Of a stretch of 64,000 nt of DNA, positions 17,360 to 27,592 are shown one piece after another. A program made the translations under genes and the position numbers. Source of the DNA: Candidatus Rickettsiella viridis (GTDB lineage: Bacteria; Pseudomonadota; Gammaproteobacteria; Diplorickettsiales; Diplorickettsiaceae). The DNA lies in contig NZ_AP018005.1 of NCBI RefSeq assembly GCF_003966755.1, positions 1,116,001 to 1,180,000 on the forward strand. Reading direction: 5' to 3'. A model generated the notes under the pieces. It saw nothing but the letters and a program-made list of their open reading frames with translations. It did not search any database and was not told the DNA's origin. How positions within the stretch are numbered: position 1 is the first letter of the stretch; each line of letters opens with the position of its first letter.

Positions 17360-18272
17360 GTTGTTCTATGAGACGACGAGGTGCCACCCTTCCATCCTCA
17401 AGCACCTCACCTACCCCTATAAACTGATCATTAACGGTATGAACCAAACGCACCCAACCTTTTTCAGAAACATTAGGTAGCAGAATAGCTTGGCCTTGGT
17501 AAAGATAATAAACCGCTGCCTGCGAAAGTTTTATACAGGGCCAAGTATGTAACAAACTATCTAAGGGCAATAAACAGTGATCACGTTCTTCTTGAGTAAA
17601 CGCTTCCAATTGCTGCAAGCTTATCATGCCCCTTTCATTATAGTTTGCAACACCAAGACGACGTAATCCTTGTACATAAGCCCCACATCCTAAGGCTTCA
17701 CCAATATCCTCTATTAAAGTTCGAACATACGTTCCTTTGGTACATTTAATTTCTAACTCAATACTATCGACTGTGGTACCTAATAATGTTAATCCATGTA
17801 CCGTCACTTCGCGGGCAGAACGCTCGACCGTAATACCTTGGCGCGCAAGTTCATATAAAGGTTTTCCTTTAAACTTTAAAGCCGAAAACATTGGTGGAAT
17901 TTGTAATATAGGACCACGAAACATAGATAACACAGATTCTAATTGATCAAAACAAGAAGAAGGGATAGGGCGTTCTTCAATGATTTCGCCTTCTGCATCA
18001 CCGGTTTTTGTTTTAATACCTAAGCGTGCACTAACCCAATAGGCTTTATCTGCTTCAAGTAAAAACTGTGAAAATTTAGTCGCCTCACCAAAACAAAGTG
18101 GTAATAATCCCGTTGCTAAAGGATCTAAACTGCCCGTATGGCCTGCTTTTTTGGCAGCAAATAAACGTTTAGCCGTCTGCAGTGCCTGATTTGAAGTAAT
18201 CCCTTGAGGTTTATCGAGCAACAAAATACCGTTTATAGTGCGTTTTACTGGTTTTAATGATTGGGAATGCAT
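17355..18272 (-). CDS. truB: tRNA pseudouridine(55) synthase
   Basis: TruB makes pseudouridine 55 in the T-loop of nearly all tRNAs and also acts as an RNA chaperone. The 305-residue protein has NGILLLDKPQGITSNQALQ, the catalytic-Asp segment GHTGSLDPLATGLLPLCFG, and MFSALKFKGKPLYELARQG, then a C-terminal PUA-like domain (KGWVRLVHTVNDQFIGVGEV). The last codon and stop (CGC TAA) fall at the edge of the family D palindrome. It follows rbfA in the classical rimP-nusA-infB-rbfA-truB order. Confidence 0.96.
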   Translation of the reverse strand: MHSQSLKPVKRTINGILLLDKPQGITSNQALQTAKRLFAAKKAGHTGSLDPLATGLLPLCFGEATKFSQFLLEADKAYWVSARLGIKTKTGDAEGEIIEERPIPSSCFDQLESVLSMFRGPILQIPPMFSALKFKGKPLYELARQGITVERSAREVTVHGLTLLGTTVDSIELEIKCTKGTYVRTLIEDIGEALGCGAYVQGLRRLGVANYNERGMISLQQLEAFTQEERDHCLLPLDSLLHTWPCIKLSQAAVYYLYQGQAILLPNVSEKGWVRLVHTVNDQFIGVGEVLEDGRVAPRRLIEQR

Positions 18273-18307
18273 AGGGAATTTTTATTGTAAAATGGTGAAC
18301 CCGTATA

Positions 18308-18736
18308 TTACTCAGAACGTTTTATTTGATCTTTTTTTTCTTGATCTTTCGTAATAGCCTTGTCGATTAAATCATGTAAGCGTTGACTTTGTACATCTAA
18401 ATTATCATAAAAAAACCGCAGGGTAGGTGCAACACGTAGCTTAAGCCGCTGCGCTAATGCATAACGCAAACGCGGCGCTGCTTTTTTAAGTAACTTAGCG
18501 GTTACCTCTTTATATTGTGCCCCCTGTAAATGCTCAGGATCAAGTTGGGTAAATAAAATATCGGCAAATGCTAAATCTTTTGTCACCTTAACCGCAGTAA
18601 TGGTAATAAAACGCAATCTAGGATCCGCTATTTGTTTTTGCAGAACAAACGTTAATTCTTTATGAATTAGATCTGCAATCCGATCCGTACGGCTATACTC
18701 TTCGGACTTGGATTTTTTGCTGCGTTGCCCGCTCAA
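18308..18736 (-). CDS. rbfA: Ribosome-binding factor A, start supplied by a repeat
   Basis: RbfA binds the 30S subunit and aids 16S 5'-end maturation, especially in the cold. The 142-residue protein has the KH-like family core RIADLIHKELTFVLQKQIADPRLRFITITAVKV followed by DLAFADILFTQL, split over beta strands and helices. The only suitable start is a TTG at 18736, since there is no in-frame ATG before the core. About the first 14 codons (MSGQRSKKSKSEEY) match the right half of the family A repeat, so this N-terminus is repeat-derived and basic. The stop of infB lies only 19 bases upstream. Confidence 0.92.
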   Translation of the reverse strand: MSGQRSKKSKSEEYSRTDRIADLIHKELTFVLQKQIADPRLRFITITAVKVTKDLAFADILFTQLDPEHLQGAQYKEVTAKLLKKAAPRLRYALAQRLKLRVAPTLRFFYDNLDVQSQRLHDLIDKAITKDQEKKDQIKRSE

Positions 18737-18755
18737 TTCACAATCCTCATGTATG
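18695..18755. repeat. Family A half-copy at the rbfA start
   Basis: From ATACTCTTCGGACTTGGA to CAATCCTCATGTATGTTA this matches about half of the family A element (compare the copy at 27593) with a few changes, including one extra base. It abuts the infB stop and includes the rbfA start codon and first codons. Confidence 0.85.
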
Positions 18756-21197
18756 TTAGATGCTTCTTGCTATCGACGTACGTTCAAACACTTCAATAAA
18801 GTCTCCAACACGGATATCAGTGAAATTTTTGATGCCTATACCACATTCCATACCATTCCGTACTTCTGCTGCATCTTCTTTAAAGCGACGTAACGAATGC
18901 AGTTCACCTTCATGCATAACCACGTTATCGCGTAACACTCGAATTGCTGCATTACGTCGTACCAGTCCACTTGTCACCATACAGCCAGCAATAACGCCCA
19001 ATTTAGCGGAGCGGAAAACTTCCCGCACTTCAGCCATTCCTAAAACAGTTTCTTTTATTTCAGGTGATAATAGACCATTCATCACGTTTTTAACTTGATC
19101 AATCAGGTCATAAATAATGCCATGGTAATGCATTATTAAACCTGCTTTCTCTACCATGCTTTTAGCATTGACATCTGCTCTAACATTAAAACCTAAGATC
19201 AAGGCTTTAGATGTTATAGCCAGGTTAACATCCGATTCAGTAATCGCACCTATACCGACACCCACCAAGTTTATTTTAACTTCAGAGGTAGACAATTTAT
19301 TTAATGCTTCTTTTATAGCCTCTGCAGAACCTTGAACATCTGTTTTTAAAATAATATTCAGTACTTTCGCTTGGCCTTCATCGAGATAACTAAAAATATC
19401 TTCTGATTTAATAGCACGTTGCTGTGCTAACTTAGTTTCGCGTAATTTGCCTTCACGGAATAAAGCAATTTCACGTGCTTTACGTTCATCGGTCACCACA
19501 ACCACTTCATCACCCGCAACAGGTGCATTTGACAAACCTAACACTTCCACTGGCATAGAAGGACCCGCCGATTCTACAAATTGGCCTCGTTCATTCAGTA
19601 GTGCACGCACTCGACCATAAGCAATACCGGCTAATAAGATATCACCTTTGGATACTTTTCCACGTCGAACTAAGATAGTTACAACAGGACCTCTTCCTTT
19701 ATCTAAACGTGATTCAACCACAATACCTTGTCCGGGTCCTTCTTGTGGTGCTTTTAGCTCTAACACTTCGGCCTGAACTAAAAGTGAATCTAATAAATTA
19801 TCAATACCTTCCCCGGTTTTTGCAGAAACGGGAACCAACATCGTATCACCACCCCATTCTTCAGGGATAAGTTCATGTTTTGCCAGCTCATTCTTAATTC
19901 TATCTAAATCCGCTTCGGGTTTATCAATTTTATTAATCGCAACAACAATAGGTACCTTGGCTGCTTTTGCATGCTGAATTGCTTCCACAGTTTGTGGCAT
20001 CACACCATCATCTGCCGCAACCACTAACACGACAATATCAGTAACTCGTGCTCCACGTGCGCGCATGGCAGTAAATGCAGAGTGACCAGGTGTATCTAAG
20101 AAAGTAATAACACCTTTGGGAACTTCCACGTGATAAGCACCAATATGCTGTGTGATACCACCGGCTTCTCCCTGAGTGACTTTAGTACGTCGAATATAAT
20201 CTAATAAAGAAGTCTTTCCATGATCAACGTGTCCCATAATAGTAACCACAGGTGGGCGCGGCAATAACTCACCCATTTGTTGCTGAGTAGTGTGCACTAA
20301 GCCTTCTTCTAAAGCATTGGAACTAATAGGCTTCGCCACATGTCCCATTTCTTCAACGACAATCGTCGCTGTATCCTGTTCAATGGGTTGGTTAATCGTT
20401 GCGATCACACCCAACTTCATTAAGGACTTAATGACTTCTGCCGCTTTAACCGACATCTTTTGTGCCAGCTCACCAACAGTAATCGTTTCAGGAATGCCTA
20501 CTTCATGTTTTATGGCTACCGTGGGTCTTTCAAATTGTTGTTGCAAGAACTGATCCGCTCTTTTGTGGCGACCTCCCTTTTTCCTATACCGAAACTCCTC
20601 ATCGGTTTCATCGGATAACTGATAAATATTTTTATGTCGGTATTTCGTCATTTCTTTTTCTTTTAAGCTGCGTGCTTTATGTTTTTTATCGCGCTCTGCT
20701 TTTTCTTTATGTGCTGTTAATACAACGTTGGTTTTTTCAGGCAGCTTTTTCTTTTCAGCTTCAGAAGGTGCTAATTTTTTTTCTTCAATTGAGTATTGAT
20801 CTTTTTTTGGCGTTTCGCTGACAACAGCTGGTTCAGCTGGGGTAGTAGGTGTCGCTTCGGGAAGCGACTGATTTTGTCCTGACGCTTCCTGCGCTACTTT
20901 TTCTTGTTCTATTTTTTCTTGCTCTACTGCTAATTCTTTTTCTTTTGCTTCTTTAGCACGGTTTGTCTCTTCATCGATTAAACCTTCATTACTTTTAACA
21001 TAGGTCCTTTTCTTACGGACTTGAACCTTAATCGTTTTTGCCTTACCTGAAGTATCTTTGACTTTAAGTAGACTCGTACTTTTACGCGTACGGGTTAATG
21101 TAATAAGCTTTTTAGGATTATTATTAGCGGCATCTCCCTTTTCACTTTCATGAGAAGCCGTCTTGTTGGTCACTTTATCTTTGATACTTTCTGTCAT
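18756..21197 (-). CDS. infB: Translation initiation factor IF-2
   Basis: IF-2 is the GTPase that brings fMet-tRNA to the 30S subunit and promotes subunit joining. The protein is 813 residues from the ATG at 21197, chosen because GGAG precedes it by about eight bases and the normal sequence begins MTESIKDK; the frame extends 14 codons further up but without a site. The first 300 residues are a charged, repetitive N-terminal region rich in Lys/Glu. The G domain follows with [19 protein letters not shown] and NKID, then the domains II, III and IV that bind fMet-tRNA near the C-terminus. It lies between nusA and rbfA as usual. Confidence 0.97.
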   Translation of the reverse strand: MTESIKDKVTNKTASHESEKGDAANNNPKKLITLTRTRKSTSLLKVKDTSGKAKTIKVQVRKKRTYVKSNEGLIDEETNRAKEAKEKELAVEQEKIEQEKVAQEASGQNQSLPEATPTTPAEPAVVSETPKKDQYSIEEKKLAPSEAEKKKLPEKTNVVLTAHKEKAERDKKHKARSLKEKEMTKYRHKNIYQLSDETDEEFRYRKKGGRHKRADQFLQQQFERPTVAIKHEVGIPETITVGELAQKMSVKAAEVIKSLMKLGVIATINQPIEQDTATIVVEEMGHVAKPISSNALEEGLVHTTQQQMGELLPRPPVVTIMGHVDHGKTSLLDYIRRTKVTQGEAGGITQHIGAYHVEVPKGVITFLDTPGHSAFTAMRARGARVTDIVVLVVAADDGVMPQTVEAIQHAKAAKVPIVVAINKIDKPEADLDRIKNELAKHELIPEEWGGDTMLVPVSAKTGEGIDNLLDSLLVQAEVLELKAPQEGPGQGIVVESRLDKGRGPVVTILVRRGKVSKGDILLAGIAYGRVRALLNERGQFVESAGPSMPVEVLGLSNAPVAGDEVVVVTDERKAREIALFREGKLRETKLAQQRAIKSEDIFSYLDEGQAKVLNIILKTDVQGSAEAIKEALNKLSTSEVKINLVGVGIGAITESDVNLAITSKALILGFNVRADVNAKSMVEKAGLIMHYHGIIYDLIDQVKNVMNGLLSPEIKETVLGMAEVREVFRSAKLGVIAGCMVTSGLVRRNAAIRVLRDNVVMHEGELHSLRRFKEDAAEVRNGMECGIGIKNFTDIRVGDFIEVFERTSIARSI

Positions 21198-21264
21198 GCA
21201 AATGCCTCTCCTGCCAATAGGTGACAGCGTAGCGAACAAAACCTAAATGGTAAAAGTTATCTGT

Positions 21265-22776
21265 CTATTTCTCTTTTTCAAACCAAGGCGCTCGTGCTGC
21301 CATAATAAACTTGCCCGCTTGTTCACGCTCTAATTTGATAATATCCAATAGATCATCTGTAGACAGTTCGGCCAATGCTTCTCGTGACGAAACACCATTC
21401 TTGGCTAAAACAGCCGCAAGCTCTTCTGTCATCCCCTCTATCGCAAGTAAATCTTGATGAGCTTCTAATGGATTTTTTTTATCACTCTTGTCTGTGCTAG
21501 GACGTGCAGCAAGCACTTCTTTTGCACGACTTTGCAAGGCTTCCACTAATTCTTCATCAAACTCTTCAATATCAAGTAATTCGCTTTCCGAAACATAGGC
21601 AATTTCTTCTAGACTAGTAAAACCTTCGCGCGCCAATACCTGTGCAAGCTCTTCATCAATACCTAATTGTTCCATAAAAAGGCTTTGTAAACCTTCTGAT
21701 TCTTTAACAATTTTTTTAGCGGCTTCGTCTACTGTAATCACGTTAATCGTCCAGCCTGTTAATTCACTGGCTAAACGCACATTTTGTCCATTTCTACCAA
21801 TAGCTTGTGATAATTGATCTTCTTGTACCGCTACATCCATGATGTGGGTATCTTCATCCACAACAATAGAAGCGACTTCGGCAGGCGCCATGGCATTAAT
21901 CGCGAGCTGAATAGGGTTATCATCCCATAAAACAATATCAATACGTTCACCGGCTAATTCACTGGATACCGCTTGTACACGCGCACCCCTCATACCTACA
22001 CACGCACCAATAGGATCAATACGTCCGTCATTAGTTTTCACCGCAATCTTAGCGCGTGAACCTGGATCACGTGCAGCGCTCTTAATTTCAATGAGTTCTT
22101 CACCAATCTCAGGCACTTCAATCTTAAATAATTCGATTAACATTTCCGGACGTGCACGACTCATTAATAATTGAGGACCACGAATTTGTGGATTAACGGC
22201 ATACAAATAGCCACGTAAACGATCTTCGGAACGTACCTCTTCACGAGGAATCATTTCTTCTCGAGGAACAAACGCTTCTACGCCACTACCTAAATCAATA
22301 ATTAAGCCTTCTCGTGTAATGCGTTTTACAATACCTGATAACAATTCGCAAATTCGCGCTGCGTAGGCCTCGGCGATTTTAGCACGTTCCGCTTCTCTGA
22401 CTTTTTGAATAATGACTTGTTTAGCCGTTTGTGCTGCAATTCGTCCAAACTCTACTGAAGCCATAGGCTCTTCAATCACCTTACCCACTTCGAGATTAGG
22501 ATCACGCTGCTTCGCTTCGCTTAAGATAATTTGTTGCAGAGGATCAAAAGATCCATCAATGGCTTTTTCCACCTCATCTGGCACGATGGTCCAGCGACGA
22601 TATGTATCATAGTCACCCGTGCGGCGATTGATACTAACTCGGACGTCAATATCTTGACCCGCCTTTTTTTTAGTTGCCATTGCTAAAGCCGCTTCTATGG
22701 CTTTAAAAATAAGCTCTTTATCGACATCTTTTTCGTTTGATACCGTCTCTGCCACTAATAAAATTTCTTTTTTCAT
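21265..22776 (-). CDS. nusA: Transcription elongation/termination factor NusA
   Basis: NusA binds RNA polymerase and influences pausing, termination and antitermination. The 503-residue protein starts [19 protein letters not shown] (ATG at 22776, preceded by GGAGG) and has the N-terminal polymerase-binding domain, an S1 domain (around [24 protein letters not shown], split), two KH domains ([21 protein letters not shown] and [25 protein letters not shown] region) and two C-terminal acidic helix-hairpin repeats. It follows rimP by 13 bases and precedes infB in the conserved operon. Confidence 0.97.
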   Translation of the reverse strand: MKKEILLVAETVSNEKDVDKELIFKAIEAALAMATKKKAGQDIDVRVSINRRTGDYDTYRRWTIVPDEVEKAIDGSFDPLQQIILSEAKQRDPNLEVGKVIEEPMASVEFGRIAAQTAKQVIIQKVREAERAKIAEAYAARICELLSGIVKRITREGLIIDLGSGVEAFVPREEMIPREEVRSEDRLRGYLYAVNPQIRGPQLLMSRARPEMLIELFKIEVPEIGEELIEIKSAARDPGSRAKIAVKTNDGRIDPIGACVGMRGARVQAVSSELAGERIDIVLWDDNPIQLAINAMAPAEVASIVVDEDTHIMDVAVQEDQLSQAIGRNGQNVRLASELTGWTINVITVDEAAKKIVKESEGLQSLFMEQLGIDEELAQVLAREGFTSLEEIAYVSESELLDIEEFDEELVEALQSRAKEVLAARPSTDKSDKKNPLEAHQDLLAIEGMTEELAAVLAKNGVSSREALAELSTDDLLDIIKLEREQAGKFIMAARAPWFEKEK

Positions 22777-22789
22777 AGCCTGCCTCCGC

Positions 22790-23251
22790 TTATTTAATTG
22801 TCTCAGGCAACACATTCGCACGCATAATATTGTCCCAGGTTAATGTTACGTCTTCACCCTCTGAGCTTAGTCCAATGCCCTCTTCGGTCGTAAACTTTAA
22901 AAGCCCTTTAAACTTTCGTTGATTATCAATGGCTGTGTGCGTTTGAACACTGACCTTATACCCAATAAAACGCTGGAATTGCTCCGCTGTAAATAAAGGC
23001 CGATCTAAGCCAGGGGAAGAAACCTCCAAGTTATACCGAGTTAATATCGGATTTTCTACGTTGAATAAGGCACTAATCTGGCGACTTACTCGCTCACAAT
23101 CGACCAGCTTAATACCCTGCTCACTGTCAATATAGACGCGCAGGATGCTTCGCTGGCCTTGTGTTACATAAACACAACCCCATAACTCATAACCTAAGGA
23201 CTCAACCGTCGGCAAAATCATTGCTTTTATTGTTGCTGAACTATTCCTCAT
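22790..23251 (-). CDS. rimP: Ribosome maturation factor RimP
   Basis: RimP helps 30S assembly, working on the S12 region. The 153-residue protein contains [29 protein letters not shown] and the segment [15 protein letters not shown], both typical. GGGAG near the ATG supports the start. It is the first protein gene of the rimP-nusA-infB-rbfA-truB operon, behind tRNA-fMet, as in E. coli, where metY occupies the same place. Confidence 0.95.
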   Translation of the reverse strand: MRNSSATIKAMILPTVESLGYELWGCVYVTQGQRSILRVYIDSEQGIKLVDCERVSRQISALFNVENPILTRYNLEVSSPGLDRPLFTAEQFQRFIGYKVSVQTHTAIDNQRKFKGLLKFTTEEGIGLSSEGEDVTLTWDNIMRANVLPETIK

Positions 23252-23277
23252 CGCTCCCTATAAAGGGACTGTTTTAT

Positions 23278-23330
23278 AAAAAAGCCCCTACCTCTAAATA
23301 AAAAGCCCCTACCTCTAAATAAAAAGCCCC
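23278..23330. repeat. Short direct repeat of about 21 bp
   Basis: AAAAAGCCCCTACCTCTAAA occurs twice in tandem and its first ten bases a third time, where the third unit forms the left arm of the terminator hairpin. It looks like local duplication of terminator sequence. Confidence 0.8.
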
Positions 23331-23340
23331 GAAACGGGGC
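23321..23340 (-). terminator. Hairpin after tRNA-fMet
   Basis: GCCCCG, AAA and CGGGGC form a tight stem followed on the minus strand by TTTTTATTT. It can end tRNA-fMet transcripts while letting some polymerases read into rimP. Two further copies of the AAGCCCCTACCTCTAAAT unit follow as direct repeats. Confidence 0.8.
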
Positions 23341-23357
23341 CCTTTAAAACGTAAAAT

Positions 23358-23434
<77 letters not shown>

Positions 23435-23448
23435 ATAATAGCGGCAGA

Positions 23449-23477
23449 AGTATACCCCAACCCTGCGCTTAATTCAA
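23449..23477 (-). promoter_or_regulatory. Sigma70 promoter for tRNA-fMet and the rimP-nusA-infB operon
   Basis: On the minus strand TTGAAT (-35) and TATACT (-10) are separated by 17 bases, with the tRNA start 14 bases after the -10. It is the only good promoter in the region and should drive the downstream genes by read-through. Confidence 0.75.
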
Positions 23478-23561
23478 ACGGATTTTACGCACCGACTAAA
23501 AGTCTTGCCGGTTACATATTATGATTTCGGGATAAGAGTGACAAACTACATGCTAAAAACT

Positions 23562-23651
23562 GTCATTGCGAGCGCGTAGCGCGTGGCAATCCATAAAAGC
23601 TATTTTGCCTGGATGGCCACGGCCGGAACGAATTAGGCCTCGCCATGACGG
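23562..23651. repeat. Family B palindromic repeat, copy 3
   Basis: Starts TGTCATTGCGAGCGCGTAG, contains GGCAATCCATAAAA and CTGGATGGCCACGG, and ends CGCCATGACGG. It is one of the best-preserved copies, about 90 bp, between the initiator tRNA promoter and the end of the ankyrin gene. Confidence 0.9.
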
Positions 23652-23665
23652 CTGAAGGAGAATAA

Positions 23666-25081
23666 TTAAGGACTTATGGACTTTAGATTGACGCCACATG
23701 CATCCAACAACGCTAAAAAAGATTTTCCCGCAGGGGTTTTACTTAACTTCCAGTAGATCTCTACATAACCCTTTAATAGGTAGCGATGATCAGAGCGATT
23801 AAGTATCTTTAAAATAGTTTCTGCACGACTTAAATCATTACTAAACTGTGTAGCACGTTGAAATAAAATAGCTGCCAATAAGGTCGCTTTTGAGACCTGC
23901 CTCGCTTTACTACCATAATAGAATCCTTGTATACACTCTTCTAAAGCTCTATCTTTATCCCATTGATGCCAGGCCTGATAAAAGTCTAGGGCATACAACT
24001 GCTGCGTTTGCACCGTGTCGAATTTTGGTGCGGTATCCAGTTGCAATATAAATAACATCGCGGGAATACTGGCCTCTATATTAGCCCATGAACAATTACC
24101 TGTTATTTGCGCGCCTATAGGCAAAGTAGCTATCGGTTTTAAACCCAATACACGATGTATAGTTTTAGTCAGAAATGCCCGTGACTGGCGATTAAAAATT
24201 AATTGTTTACAAAAATCTATACTCCAAGCATGGCGATTTTGCAACTGATAAATAACTATACTTCCTTCTCTACGACTATTTTCACCGCGATCACAACGAA
24301 TCAGCCAATCTTTATATTTGATCAAGGCAATAGCATGGCCTTCATAAGCAATGGGCAATAATAAGAGCTCTTGATCAAGTAAGGCATCAATACTATGCTG
24401 ATGCTGCTTTATATCAATGGTATAACGTTGGTATTTTAATAAGGCTTGTGCAATAGAAAATGCCTGAATTATTTTTTGTAAGCTCTCAAAAAAAGAACGT
24501 AAATGACGTGAAGAGAAATTATTTTTATATCGCTGCAAGGAATGGGTAATCACATCTAATGTGAATTCTAAAAAAAAACCCTCATAATCAACTTCAATAA
24601 AACGACCCTCACCATTGACAATATCAACGTGCCCACTTAATTCATAACGATGTCCTAATAATTTTGCTTGAATAAAATCCTGCGCAAAATTCAACTTAGC
24701 ACCGTATTGATAAAGTAGATTTTTTAATCCCTGCTGTTGCCTCAGTAATGGATAAACTAAGATCGGCTGTCCTGCCGTGGTAGTCGCATTTGGATCCGCT
24801 TTATTGGCTAATAATAATTGACATAAATCCATGTTATGATTATCAACCGCCCAGTGCAAAGCAGAACGACCAGTCGCATCGGACTTATTAATCTCAGCAC
24901 CGTATTCTAATAATAAAGCCGCCACATCAAGCTTATTCGCAATAGCCGCTTCTATTAAAGGTGAAAAACCGTATTCATCCGTCTCTTCAATATCTGCCCC
25001 CATTTGAATGGCCTGCTCTACCCCTTCTAAGGTGCCAAATAAAATTTCGTTTGCAAAGGAAGGCATAAGCGTTCTATTCAT
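23666..25081 (-). CDS. Ankyrin protein with C-terminal cysteine-protease-like domain, AnkH-like effector candidate
   Basis: The 471-residue protein has three to four ankyrin repeats over residues 10-120 (FGTLEGVEQAIQMGADIEET, SPLIEAAIANKLDVAALLLE, SALHWAVDNHNMDLCQLLLA). The C-terminal part holds a possible protease triad: GHAIALIKY with His249, RCDRGEN with Asp264, and TGNCSWANIE with Cys330. Legionella AnkH (LegA3), a core type IVB effector, has the same layout (ankyrin repeats plus a cysteine-protease-like pocket) and similar length; the family link is from memory, not a search. Secretion and target are inferred. ATGA overlap with the upstream 164-aa gene shows they form one operon. Confidence 0.7.
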   Translation of the reverse strand: MNRTLMPSFANEILFGTLEGVEQAIQMGADIEETDEYGFSPLIEAAIANKLDVAALLLEYGAEINKSDATGRSALHWAVDNHNMDLCQLLLANKADPNATTTAGQPILVYPLLRQQQGLKNLLYQYGAKLNFAQDFIQAKLLGHRYELSGHVDIVNGEGRFIEVDYEGFFLEFTLDVITHSLQRYKNNFSSRHLRSFFESLQKIIQAFSIAQALLKYQRYTIDIKQHQHSIDALLDQELLLLPIAYEGHAIALIKYKDWLIRCDRGENSRREGSIVIYQLQNRHAWSIDFCKQLIFNRQSRAFLTKTIHRVLGLKPIATLPIGAQITGNCSWANIEASIPAMLFILQLDTAPKFDTVQTQQLYALDFYQAWHQWDKDRALEECIQGFYYGSKARQVSKATLLAAILFQRATQFSNDLSRAETILKILNRSDHRYLLKGYVEIYWKLSKTPAGKSFLALLDACGVNLKSISP

Positions 25082-25572
25082 CGAGAAAGCGTAACGCTTT
25101 TTCGTCTACCCAAACTAGGACTGTTGCGTAATTGATTTTCTAAACGTAACTCAGGAAAACGTTCTCTTGCTTTGGGGTTATCGGAAGGAATAGCGGTCAG
25201 CTTAGGATCATCACCACTAAATTGTTGACTATGCGCTAATAAAGGATGTGCATGGGGTTGTTCGCCACATCCAAAGCCCTGTTGAGTTTTTTTTCTCCCG
25301 AGTAAGTTATTTGGATCTTCGGTGAAAGGAACTGGACCAAACTTTTGCTGTCCTTTACGGCGCTCCTTGGTAAAACAAGCCAATAAATAGGCAGTAAGCT
25401 GTTCTACGCTTAAGCTAATACTGCCAGCACCACCCTCACCCTCATCAGTATCTGCTTCATTGTTTAAAGGAAGCTTTTTATTGGCAATAACAAGCGGTTC
25501 CACTTCTATGCTGTTTGGTGGGTTATTCTTTTCATCCCCTAAAGGATAGTTTATTTTATAGTACTCAGACAT
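25078..25572 (-). CDS. Unknown 164-aa protein coupled to the AnkH-like gene
   Basis: I recognise no family. The protein is polar and mostly disordered, with an acidic Gly/Glu tract (TDEGEGGAGS) near residues 42-51, one helix-like stretch (SLSVEQLTAYLLACFTKER) near 53-72 and a basic C-terminus ending LGRRKSVTLSR. Its stop overlaps the start of the ankyrin gene by four bases, so they are translated together. It could be a chaperone, partner or a second effector, but nothing in the sequence decides that. Confidence 0.65.
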   Translation of the reverse strand: MSEYYKINYPLGDEKNNPPNSIEVEPLVIANKKLPLNNEADTDEGEGGAGSISLSVEQLTAYLLACFTKERRKGQQKFGPVPFTEDPNNLLGRKKTQQGFGCGEQPHAHPLLAHSQQFSGDDPKLTAIPSDNPKARERFPELRLENQLRNSPSLGRRKSVTLSR

Positions 25573-25622
25573 AGTGCTGTTATTTTATCGCATTTTCTTA
25601 AACTTAACTAAAATGCTTCGCT

Positions 25623-26654
25623 TTATAAATGCTCCTGAACCAAACATTCAGCAATCTGTATCGCATTGAGTGCGGCGCCTTTACGAATATTGTCGGATAC
25701 AATCCAAAGGTTTAACCCTAAGGGTAGGGAGATATCTTCACGAATGCGACCAACCATGACCGCATCTTTATATTTCTCAGAATCCTTCATAATCGGCATA
25801 GGGTAACCATTCTCCGCCTGCCTATCGATAAGCTCAATGCCTGAGGCTTTTTTTAATAATTCTTTCACCTTAGCAACGCTTATTTTTTTCTTAGTCTCAA
25901 TATGTACTGCTTCAGAATGACAATGCAATACCGGCACACGCACTGCCGTAGGATTCACTTGAATGTCTTTATCAGCAAATATTTTTTGTGTTTCCCAAAC
26001 CATCTTCATTTCTTCGCGTGTATAACCGTTATCCTGAAACTTGTCGATGTGTGGAATCACATTAAATGCGATCTGATTCGCAAAGGCTTGCGGTTTTTTA
26101 ATCGCCATGCCATTCAATAAGCGTCCACACTGGTCAAGCAGTTCTGTAAAAGCCTTTCTTCCTGCACCAGACACTGATTGATACGTAGCTACATTAATTC
26201 GACTGATACCAACCGCATCGTAAATAGGCTTTAATGCCACTAACATTTGAATAGTCGAACAATTGGGATTAGCAATAATATTGCGCTTTTTATAATCTTT
26301 TAAGGCTTGTGGATTCACTTCAGGAATGACCAAAGGCACATCGTCGTCATAACGAAATTGAGAGGTATTATCGATAGCAATACAACCATTTTTGGTTGCG
26401 ATGGGCACATATTCCTTTGAAACGGTTGCACCTGCCGAAAACAAAGCGATATCTACTTTTTTAAAATCAAATTTCGCTAAATCTTCAATGAATAAAGATT
26501 TTTTATTAAAGCTAATGGTTTCACCGGCTGAGCGCTGGCTAGCCACAGCATAAAACTGATCAATCGGGAAATGACGCTGTGCTAACAGAGATAGCATTGT
26601 TTCGCCCACTAAACCAGTGGCACCTATAACAGCTACATTAAATTTCTTTGTCAT
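25623..26654 (-). CDS. asd: Aspartate-semialdehyde dehydrogenase
   Basis: Asd reduces aspartyl phosphate to aspartate semialdehyde, the branch point to lysine, diaminopimelate, methionine and threonine. The 343-residue protein begins VAVIGATGLVGETML (NADP-binding) and carries the catalytic cysteine Cys132 in NPNCSTIQM, with SVSGAGRKAF and VLHCHSEAVHIET supplying substrate-binding residues. It overlaps the end of prmB by 17 bases on the same strand. Retention fits the need for diaminopimelate in the cell wall even in a host-associated organism. Confidence 0.96.
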   Translation of the reverse strand: MTKKFNVAVIGATGLVGETMLSLLAQRHFPIDQFYAVASQRSAGETISFNKKSLFIEDLAKFDFKKVDIALFSAGATVSKEYVPIATKNGCIAIDNTSQFRYDDDVPLVIPEVNPQALKDYKKRNIIANPNCSTIQMLVALKPIYDAVGISRINVATYQSVSGAGRKAFTELLDQCGRLLNGMAIKKPQAFANQIAFNVIPHIDKFQDNGYTREEMKMVWETQKIFADKDIQVNPTAVRVPVLHCHSEAVHIETKKKISVAKVKELLKKASGIELIDRQAENGYPMPIMKDSEKYKDAVMVGRIREDISLPLGLNLWIVSDNIRKGAALNAIQIAECLVQEHL

Positions 26655-27585
26655 CCGCTAATTGCTCTTGGGTTAATAAAAAGACTTCTGCATCGCCTCG
26701 CTCGAACGCTAGCCAAACAAAAGGAAGATGAGGAAAACGCTGGATTAAGGCCGCTTTACTGTTGCCAACCTCAACAATTAATACGCCTCCTTTCTGCAAA
26801 TGCTGTTTAGCCTGTGCTAAAAGCCGAACCACGATATCTAAACCATCAGTGCCAGCCGCTAATGCCATCGCTGGCTCATGACGATATTCAGGTGGCAATT
26901 GTGCAAAATCATCGGCATCCACATACGGTGGATTACTAATAATAATATCGTAACGCCGCCCTTTTAAATTGTCGAAGCCATCTGATTGAATGAGATTAAC
27001 TTGCTCATCTAACTGATGTCGCGCAACATTCATTGAAGCAACCGCTAAGGCTTCTTCTGAATAATCCACGGCATCTATTTTGGCATCTGGAAATGCATAG
27101 GCGCAAGCAATGGCAATACAGGCACTACCCGTCCCTAAATCTAAAATAGATTCCACCTTTTCAGGATCAACCCAAGGGCTAAACTGTTGTTCAATCAATT
27201 CCGCCATAGGCGAACGCGGTATCAATACGCGTGAATCTACATAGAAGGGCAAGCCTGCAAACCAACTTTCATGAACCAGATAAGCAGTAGGTACTCGCTC
27301 GTTGATACGTTGGCTTATTGTATGTAACAGCTGCATACGTTCTTCTGTGGTTAAATGTGCATCTAACCACTCGGGGTTTAAAACGGATCCTAGCTTTAAA
27401 ACAGCTAATGCTAAATAGATGATTTCATCCCACGCATTGTCAGTACCATGCCCGTAAAAAAGGCCTGCGCGCTGAAACTGAGTAAAACCCCAACGTAATA
27501 TATCACGTAAAGTACGAAGCTCAGCTAAGGCTTCAGATAGCTGAGCTTTAGTCAGGGAAAAAGAGGATCTATCCACTAGCTTCAT
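26638..27585 (-). CDS. prmB: Ribosomal protein L3 glutamine methyltransferase
   Basis: PrmB methylates a conserved glutamine of ribosomal protein L3 (encoded at 42353-43024 here). The 315-residue protein has the N-terminal segment GLFYGHGTDNAWDE that separates PrmB from PrmC, a SAM-binding LDLGTGSACIAIA and the catalytic NPPYVDADDF. The start is close to the end of a family A repeat (27593), which supplies the weak upstream sequence; a GTG or later ATG start is not needed. It overlaps asd by 17 bases. Confidence 0.93.
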   Translation of the reverse strand: MKLVDRSSFSLTKAQLSEALAELRTLRDILRWGFTQFQRAGLFYGHGTDNAWDEIIYLALAVLKLGSVLNPEWLDAHLTTEERMQLLHTISQRINERVPTAYLVHESWFAGLPFYVDSRVLIPRSPMAELIEQQFSPWVDPEKVESILDLGTGSACIAIACAYAFPDAKIDAVDYSEEALAVASMNVARHQLDEQVNLIQSDGFDNLKGRRYDIIISNPPYVDADDFAQLPPEYRHEPAMALAAGTDGLDIVVRLLAQAKQHLQKGGVLIVEVGNSKAALIQRFPHLPFVWLAFERGDAEVFLLTQEQLADDKEI

Positions 27586-27592
27586 TCAAAAT

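Noticed and set aside
23278..23330. Possible CRISPR-like direct repeats
   Set aside because: Two tandem units and a partial third without spacers, part of a terminator; not an array.
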